64,000 bases of DNA from Candidatus Heimdallarchaeota archaeon (GTDB lineage Archaea > Asgardarchaeota > Heimdallarchaeia > Heimdallarchaeales > Heimdallarchaeaceae): positions 1 to 64,000 of the forward strand of contig DAOVER010000012.1 of the NCBI GenBank assembly GCA_030668875.1. Reading direction: 5' to 3'. Below are positions 58,231 through 64,000 of this stretch, piece after piece (positions within the stretch are counted from its first letter, which is position 1; each line of letters begins with the position of its first letter). The position numbers were made by a program, and so were the translations under genes. Under the pieces are notes generated by a model. It saw only the letters and a program-made list of their open reading frames with translations. It did no database searches and was not told the DNA's origin.

Positions 58231-58866
58231 TTATTCTGGGGATCTTTCCATTAACCAATGTCCGATTTTTGTATCAGGGATGGTTGTTTTACTTAAAACT
58301 TGAAATCCATAATGAAGATAGATATCAACATTAGTTTCGCTTTGAGTTTCCAAAAAGCAATAAACTTTGTCTTGATCTAATCTATTTAACATGGGTCTTA
58401 ACAATTTGCTTGCATACCCTTTTCCTTGAAATTTTGGATCAACGCCTATTGGAGCTAAATAAATATGTGGAAAACTTGCGTGTTTTTTATGTAATGTAGA
58501 AGTGAAAGTTCCTATCTTTGACATTCTTACAATTGCATCTCTTCCAACTTTACAGTACAGCTTAAATCCTCCAGCCCGCATATTCCTCCAATTTGTCATT
58601 TCAATATTTTCTGAATAAACCCAAACTGCTAATCCTTCAAGATTAGATGATGTAGCATAAACTTCTCCATAAAGCAGTCCATAGTTTATCCTAAACTGGA
58701 AGTAGTGGTATAGATTTTGTTCTCTTGTCTCCTCTTCTGGAAACATTAACTTTGCTAAATTATCTTCAAAAAATACTTTCGAAAACAACTCCGCTGCTGA
58801 ATTTAGATGATTTTTTCTTAAACGATACAAATCTTCAATTTTTTTATCCATCATAAAAATTTGCAT
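58231..58866 (-). CDS. GNAT acetyltransferase
   Basis: IYLAPIGVDPKFQGKGYASKLLRPML...CFLETQSETNVDIYLHYGFQVL. Confidence 0.9.
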   Translation of the reverse strand: MQIFMMDKKIEDLYRLRKNHLNSAAELFSKVFFEDNLAKLMFPEEETREQNLYHYFQFRINYGLLYGEVYATSSNLEGLAVWVYSENIEMTNWRNMRAGGFKLYCKVGRDAIVRMSKIGTFTSTLHKKHASFPHIYLAPIGVDPKFQGKGYASKLLRPMLNRLDQDKVYCFLETQSETNVDIYLHYGFQVLSKTTIPDTKIGHWLMERSPE

Positions 58867-58910
58867 TAAGAGTTATATAAAACTATACAAAAGAAGGAAA
58901 GAAGATAAAT

Positions 58911-60155
58911 TTAAAATTTATCTGTATTCTCTTTTGCCCATTCATCTGGATCATATTTTGGGGGCATACATCTCAATGGTTTATCTGCATAGTATCCAAG
59001 AGCATACCTAGCTTGAATGATTTTTTGTATTTCATTGGTTCCTTCGTAGATTGTTGCGCCTCGGACATTGCGATAATATCTGGCTACGGGATAATCATCA
59101 CAGAAACCATAAGCACCATGTATCTGTATTGCTCTATCAGCACAACGAACTGCAGCATTAGTGGCATACCATTTAGCTAGACCTGTTTCTCTTGTATTCA
59201 CTTTGCCTAAGTTTTTAGTCCAACCGGCTTTCCAAGTTAACAATTCAGCTGCTTCAATATCTGAAACACAGTCAGCAATCATTCCTTGAACGAGTTGATG
59301 TTGTCCAATTTTCTTTCCGAATGTTTCACGTTCATTTGCGTATTCAACAGCTGCTTCAAGTGAAGCTTTTGCACCTCCAACTGCACCTCCTGCAACAGTG
59401 TATCTGCCCCAATCAAGCCCAGCCATAGCCACTTTGAATCCCTCATCTGGTAATCCTAGAAGGTTTTCCTTTGGTACACGAGTCTCATTTAAGTGCATCC
59501 AACCAGTTTCGCCTGCTTTTACACCCATCTTGTTTTCAAGATTTCCAGTAGTTATACCACCAAAATCACGTTCAACAATAAAAGCTCTCATGCCTTTATG
59601 ACGAACATCTACTTCGTAGGCGAATACTAGAAAGATATCAGAAGAAACAGTATAACTAATCCACATTTTTTCTCCATTTATTACCCATTCATCACCATCA
59701 AGATAACAAGTTGTCTTAAGTCCAGCAGGATCACTTCCAGCAGAAGCTTCGGTTAAACCAAATGTGCTCATTTTTTCTCCTGCTGTTAATATCGGTAGAT
59801 ATTTTTTCTTCTGCTCCATATCTCCCCATTGCCAAATTGTGGATGAAACGAGTCCATTATGGACACTTAGAATAACTCTAAAAGCAGTATCTATCCGCTC
59901 TAATTCTTCACAAGCAACAGCAAGTGAGATATAATCAAGTCCTCCTCCTCCATATTTTACAGGGATGCTTAATCCCAATATTCCTTGATCAGCCATTTTT
60001 TTAAGAATTGGCTTGTAAAAAGTGTGAGATTGATCCCATTCTTTGATGTTAGGGGCAATCTCTGCTTCAGCAAATTCTCTTACAGATTGTTTGACCATCT
60101 TTTGTGTTTCACTCAATTCAAAATGTGGTCCTATTTCACTAAGTTGTTCGTACAT
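58911..60155 (-). CDS. Acyl-CoA dehydrogenase
   Basis: FGLTEASAGSDPAGLKTTC, GEKMWISY, QIHGAYGFCDDYPVARYYRNVRGATIYEGTNEIQ. Confidence 0.95.
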   Translation of the reverse strand: MYEQLSEIGPHFELSETQKMVKQSVREFAEAEIAPNIKEWDQSHTFYKPILKKMADQGILGLSIPVKYGGGGLDYISLAVACEELERIDTAFRVILSVHNGLVSSTIWQWGDMEQKKKYLPILTAGEKMSTFGLTEASAGSDPAGLKTTCYLDGDEWVINGEKMWISYTVSSDIFLVFAYEVDVRHKGMRAFIVERDFGGITTGNLENKMGVKAGETGWMHLNETRVPKENLLGLPDEGFKVAMAGLDWGRYTVAGGAVGGAKASLEAAVEYANERETFGKKIGQHQLVQGMIADCVSDIEAAELLTWKAGWTKNLGKVNTRETGLAKWYATNAAVRCADRAIQIHGAYGFCDDYPVARYYRNVRGATIYEGTNEIQKIIQARYALGYYADKPLRCMPPKYDPDEWAKENTDKF

Positions 60156-60233
60156 AAATAAACACCTAAAGGGTTAGATGAATATTGAACAGATGTTTCA
60201 TAAAATTTTCTACACAGCTATGAGTAACAAAAA

Positions 60234-60659
60234 CTACTGAAATGCATTATCAATTAGTTTTTGGAAAAATTCCTTTGAGATACTCTCTTCTGATGATTTA
60301 ACTAAGTTCCATTTCCCCGATTTCATCGCTTCAATCGCCCCAACTTCTACTAGAGCGCTGATATGATGAGATACTGTAGATTGAGAAAGGTTAAGAATAT
60401 GTTCAATTTCACATGCACATCGAACACCATTCATTATTAACCAAAGGATTAGTATTCTATTTTTATTCCCTAAAGCTTTAAACAATCCGAGAAGTTTCTT
60501 TATAGTTTTATCATTTTGAACACTATTCAGCTTTGTTTCTAGATTTTCCAATTTACTTAATCGTCTTTCTGAATCATCAATGAAAACTCCTTGTTTATAC
60601 AAAGAATCTAATTTTCCTCTCAATTCCTTCTTTGAAGAATTATAATCTACATTTTTCAT
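60234..60659 (-). CDS. ArsR-family regulator
   Basis: LFKALGNKNRILILWLIMNGVRCACEIEHILNLSQSTVSHHISALVEVGAIEAMKSGKW. Confidence 0.9.
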   Translation of the reverse strand: MKNVDYNSSKKELRGKLDSLYKQGVFIDDSERRLSKLENLETKLNSVQNDKTIKKLLGLFKALGNKNRILILWLIMNGVRCACEIEHILNLSQSTVSHHISALVEVGAIEAMKSGKWNLVKSSEESISKEFFQKLIDNAFQ

Positions 60660-60745
60660 ATTCTATTAACAGTTATTGCATAATTCCATAAAACTTTCTA
60701 TTGGACTTGGTTAAGAGTAAAGTGTACCAACAATAATTTTTATAT

Positions 60746-60765
60746 ATCGATATTTTTCGATATGA
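60746..60765. promoter_or_regulatory. Probable ArsR operator overlapping the promoter
   Basis: ATATCGA-TATTTT-TCGATAT palindrome in the divergent arsR/permease intergenic region, followed by a GGAGG ribosome-binding site. Confidence 0.7.
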
Positions 60766-60780
60766 AATGGAGGAAATGAA

Positions 60781-62226
60781 ATGTCTGTGTTCTGGGAAAA
60801 AGTTTTGGAAATGCTCTTAGGTGGAGTATATTCCATGGCAGATTATTTGTCTTTACACGTACTCTTGTGTTTGATACCAGCATTCTTTATAGCTGGGGCA
60901 ATGATAGTTTTCGTTCCGAAGGAAACAATAGTAAAATACATGGGTAAGGACACTAAAAGAATAATAGCATATCCAGTTGCAGCAATATCAGGATTATTAC
61001 TTGCAGTATGTTCATGTACTGTTCTACCTCTTTTTGCAGGTATAAAAAAGAAAGGTGCAGGATTAGGTCCAGCAATGACATTCTTATTTTCTGCTCCAGC
61101 AGTAAATATCCTAGCACTAACTTACACAGGTGCACTAATTGGTATAGATATTGCAATCGCAAGAGCCGTTTTATCATTATGTTTTGCAATACTCATTGGA
61201 TTAATCATGGAATTAATTTTTAAGGATAAATCAAAGGATGAGATTAAAGAAGAATCAGATGAAATTAGCGAAGAAAAATTAGATCTGAAGGAAGAAGCAA
61301 CACCATTAGAAGAGAAAAACAGAATAAATTTCAAAAACACTCTGGATGGTTTTCTTATAGTTTTATTACTTTTAATTGGGATTCTATTGGCTTTTCTGAA
61401 TAAGAACAATCTTCAATCAATAGGCATAACTAACCCCCAATTAGTTCAAACAATAATCTGGGGGATAGGATTAGCATTGTTAGTGGTATTATTCTTTGTT
61501 ATCAAAAATACAAAGATTAACCTATTTCTGGGGCTTCTTTATCTTCTCTTTACTGGTACATCACAGATAAGCTACTTTTCAATTGGTGGTTTATATCTAC
61601 TTTTCACAGGATCAGTACAGATAAGCAACGTATATCCAAGTGGATTAAACATTGAACCGGAAATTTCTCGTTCATTTGAATATATCACCTCTGAAGTATT
61701 TAAAGTAGATTTAATGAATATGGGGATAAAGACAGCGCTTTCGATTATTGTGATAATTGCAATAATAATTTATATAATCAAGAGAATTGAAAAGGCAGAT
61801 ACCAAGGAATGGATGAATGAAACCTGGACTTTCGTTAAGCAAATATTTCCTTACTTAATCATCGGTGTTTTTCTAGCAGGTTTCTTAGCAGTCTTGATAC
61901 CGGCTGATTTTATTCAAGGATTAGTTGGTAAAAATACTGTTGTTGCAAATTTGATAGGCGTTCTTTTCGGAGTTGTGGCCTATTTCCCAACACTTATGGA
62001 AGTCCCAATTGCAAAACTCTTTCTCAACTTAGGTATGTCAAGAGGAGTGTTATTAGCTTATCTGCTTGCAGATCCTGAACTATCTATTCAAAGCATTCTA
62101 GTCACTCGCAAATTCATTGGGGATAAGAAAAACCTTGTTTATATTCTCCTCGTAATTGTGTTTACAGTTATTGCAGGATTACTATTTGGACTTATAGTAT
62201 CAAAAGAACCAATTGGCTTCATTTAA
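60781..62226 (+). CDS. ArsP/DUF318-type permease
   Basis: AVCSCTVLPLFAGIKKKGAGLGPAMTFLFSAPAVNILAL; multi-TM with two halves. Confidence 0.88.
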   Translation: MSVFWEKVLEMLLGGVYSMADYLSLHVLLCLIPAFFIAGAMIVFVPKETIVKYMGKDTKRIIAYPVAAISGLLLAVCSCTVLPLFAGIKKKGAGLGPAMTFLFSAPAVNILALTYTGALIGIDIAIARAVLSLCFAILIGLIMELIFKDKSKDEIKEESDEISEEKLDLKEEATPLEEKNRINFKNTLDGFLIVLLLLIGILLAFLNKNNLQSIGITNPQLVQTIIWGIGLALLVVLFFVIKNTKINLFLGLLYLLFTGTSQISYFSIGGLYLLFTGSVQISNVYPSGLNIEPEISRSFEYITSEVFKVDLMNMGIKTALSIIVIIAIIIYIIKRIEKADTKEWMNETWTFVKQIFPYLIIGVFLAGFLAVLIPADFIQGLVGKNTVVANLIGVLFGVVAYFPTLMEVPIAKLFLNLGMSRGVLLAYLLADPELSIQSILVTRKFIGDKKNLVYILLVIVFTVIAGLLFGLIVSKEPIGFI

Positions 62227-62238
62227 TTAGGTGATAAT

Positions 62239-62484
62239 ATGACAGATATGAAATTAATACAAGTTGTAGGAAAAGGTTGTAAAAAGTGTGAAAGGCAGTA
62301 CGAATTAGTACTTGAAGCAATTAAAACGACTGGAAAAGAAAATGAATACAAAGTTGAACACTTTACGGACATAGTTAAATTTGCAGAGTTAGATGTCTTC
62401 ATGACACCTGCTCTGAGAATTGATGGTTCCGTTGTTAGTGAGGGGAGAGTAATCGGTGTTGAAAAAATAAAAGAAATGTTATAA
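62239..62484 (+). CDS. Small redox-active disulfide (thioredoxin-like) protein
   Basis: VVGKGCKKCERQYELVLEAI; VFMTPALRIDGSVVSEGRV. Confidence 0.9.
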   Translation: MTDMKLIQVVGKGCKKCERQYELVLEAIKTTGKENEYKVEHFTDIVKFAELDVFMTPALRIDGSVVSEGRVIGVEKIKEML

Positions 62485-62547
62485 TTGCTCCTTTGCAAAG
62501 AATTTTATTATATAAACTTGAAAGTAAGATTTGATTAGGTTATTAGT

Positions 62548-63270
62548 TTGGTTGATAGTAGGTTATTATCAATGGCAGATGAGATAAAACATTATGCAAC
62601 GGGTTCAGTTATCCCATTGGGAGATGGTTTCACAGGTAAATCGGTACTGTCTCGCCTCATTGTTGAGCCTATGATTTCTGATGAAGAACTTAATAATATT
62701 CTGCTCAAAACAAGAAAATCCTATAATATTGAGATTGAATTCAGTAGCAAGGAAATTATCACTAATAATCAACCAGTAATAACAACCTTGCAGTTTTATG
62801 TGTTTCCAGGACAAAGACAAAAAATCTCTGATAGAAGTACTACCTTTGATGAAATACTCAATGTTTTTGATTGTTTCCCAGTTTTGATGAAAGTTTCGGT
62901 TTTGCTATTAATCTATGATGTAACAAAAGAACACACTCTACAATCGCTTGAGATGTGGTTGCGTTTTGCATTAGTAAAAGATTGGATATACAAGGACACC
63001 CTTATCGTATTAGTTTCAAATAAAACAGACTTAGAACCCGCTAACGATGACACAATTAACCATGTGAAAGACACAATATACAATTATATAAAAGAACATG
63101 AGTTACCAGTCGAAAAAGATCAAATAAGATCTATAAAGACTTCTTGTGTAAAAATGGAAGGCATTGAAGAATTAAGAAGCATGTCATTAGAATGGATTGC
63201 AGAGAGAGGGATAAAAGGAGTGGGAATAAGAGATATAGAAAAGCTTGGAGATACAAAAGAAGAGCAATAA
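62548..63270 (+). CDS. Ras-superfamily small GTPase
   Basis: LGDGFTGKSVLS P-loop, YVFPGQRQK, LVSNKTDLE. Confidence 0.85.
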   Translation: MVDSRLLSMADEIKHYATGSVIPLGDGFTGKSVLSRLIVEPMISDEELNNILLKTRKSYNIEIEFSSKEIITNNQPVITTLQFYVFPGQRQKISDRSTTFDEILNVFDCFPVLMKVSVLLLIYDVTKEHTLQSLEMWLRFALVKDWIYKDTLIVLVSNKTDLEPANDDTINHVKDTIYNYIKEHELPVEKDQIRSIKTSCVKMEGIEELRSMSLEWIAERGIKGVGIRDIEKLGDTKEEQ

Positions 63271-63322
63271 AGTTTCTCCCCACCATATTAGAAGGGTGAA
63301 CGCATACATTTTTCTCTTGCTT

Positions 63323-63347
63323 TTGTTAGAAAGAACTGTTCTAACAA
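63323..63347. other. Hairpin in the GTPase-to-next-gene intergenic region
   Basis: TTGTTAGAA-AGAACTG-TTCTAACAA; followed by TTCTTGAAAGAA and ATTGCA..TGCAAT smaller inverted repeats. Confidence 0.45.
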
Positions 63348-63486
63348 GGTGGTCGTTCTTGAAAGAAGGATGCCATTGCATTATTTTGCAATAGAAAAAA
63401 GATATCAAAATATTACTCAAAACCTTGCTCTGTAGTAGATTAGATTTGATAGACGCTTTTTTATATTTGAGAGAATATTCAAATGT

Positions 63487-64000
63487 ATGAATGGAGCAGG
63501 TTCTAAGCTTTGTTTCTATTGTATTGAATACAAGAAAGCTGCGAAGGATTATCCCTTAAACTATGCTTTTGCTGATCAGGAAGAGATTACTCCTAGATGT
63601 TACTTGCACTGGCAGTATGAATGTGACAGTTGCAAAAGTATGACTCATTTTAATGGTATTGCTTGGTGTTCAGACTGCAAGGAGTTCACATGCCTAAACT
63701 GTGCAGATGAACACATGGTCAAAAAGAAGTTCTTAGTATATGATTACTATTATACAATTGATTGTAAGAAATGCAACAAACCAAATCCAGCTCTAGACTT
63801 CGCAGAATTTAACGGGTCCCACCCTTTTCAAATTGGGGACTTAATACCGAAGGAAGATGTAGTTGTCTGGATGCCTATTAACACAGAAGAAGCTGTTTCT
63901 AATCAATTTCCAAATCCTTCATGGGGATCTATCAGAGTGGAAAGCATGGGGAATATTACAACAATAACTCGATTAGAATCGTTAGATGAGATAGATCCAA
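63487..64000 (+). CDS. Cys-rich zinc-binding protein, truncated by window edge
   Basis: Manual translation MNGAGSKLCFYCIEYKKAAKDYPLNYAFADQEEITPRCYLHWQYECDSCKSMTHFNGIAWCSDCKEFTCLNCADEHM... open to window end; absent from the ORF track. Confidence 0.7.
   Translation, partial: MNGAGSKLCFYCIEYKKAAKDYPLNYAFADQEEITPRCYLHWQYECDSCKSMTHFNGIAWCSDCKEFTCLNCADEHMVKKKFLVYDYYYTIDCKKCNKPNPALDFAEFNGSHPFQIGDLIPKEDVVVWMPINTEEAVSNQFPNPSWGSIRVESMGNITTITRLESLDEIDP

Overview
AT-rich archaeal chromosomal segment, densely coded. The archaeal core is proteasome alpha/beta, Rpb5/RpoH, CofC/CofD, FBP aldolase/phosphatase, Tsr3, an Era-like GTPase with DUF2073, and a Zn-ribbon OapC-like protein. It also carries Asgard-type genes: a Rag/Arf-like GTPase with extra domains, a second small GTPase, and longin/roadblock-like proteins. 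Lineage (Asgard, possibly Heimdall-like) is an inference. RNA genes: RNase P RNA (about 12218-12551), tRNA-Arg(GCG), tRNA-Arg(CCT), and tRNA-Thr(CGT) with a 12-nt BHB intron. Main observations: (1) a bacillithiol-type thiol pathway in an archaeon (bshA and bshC convergent and abutting, a bshB-like deacetylase next to an unusual thioredoxin-reductase-like flavoprotein); (2) a full-length eukaryote-like Rpb5 with a histone-H1-like (KATPDKKA)7 lysine-rich tail; (3) a predicted membrane protein joining an extracellular region to a cytosolic Zc3h12a/NYN-type RNase domain; (4) an AbiV-like HEPN gene split at a T10 homopolymer (slippage candidate); (5) RNase P P4 helix covariation away from the near-universal sequence; (6) a foreign-looking locus (4440-5180) with a structured element and a frameshifted ORF; (7) PlsY-like and serine-palmitoyltransferase-like genes relevant to the lipid divide; (8) archaeal FBPA/P clustered with class I FBPase-like and class II aldolase-like genes. 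No CRISPR array or intact IS element was seen. All family assignments come from reading motifs, not from searches.
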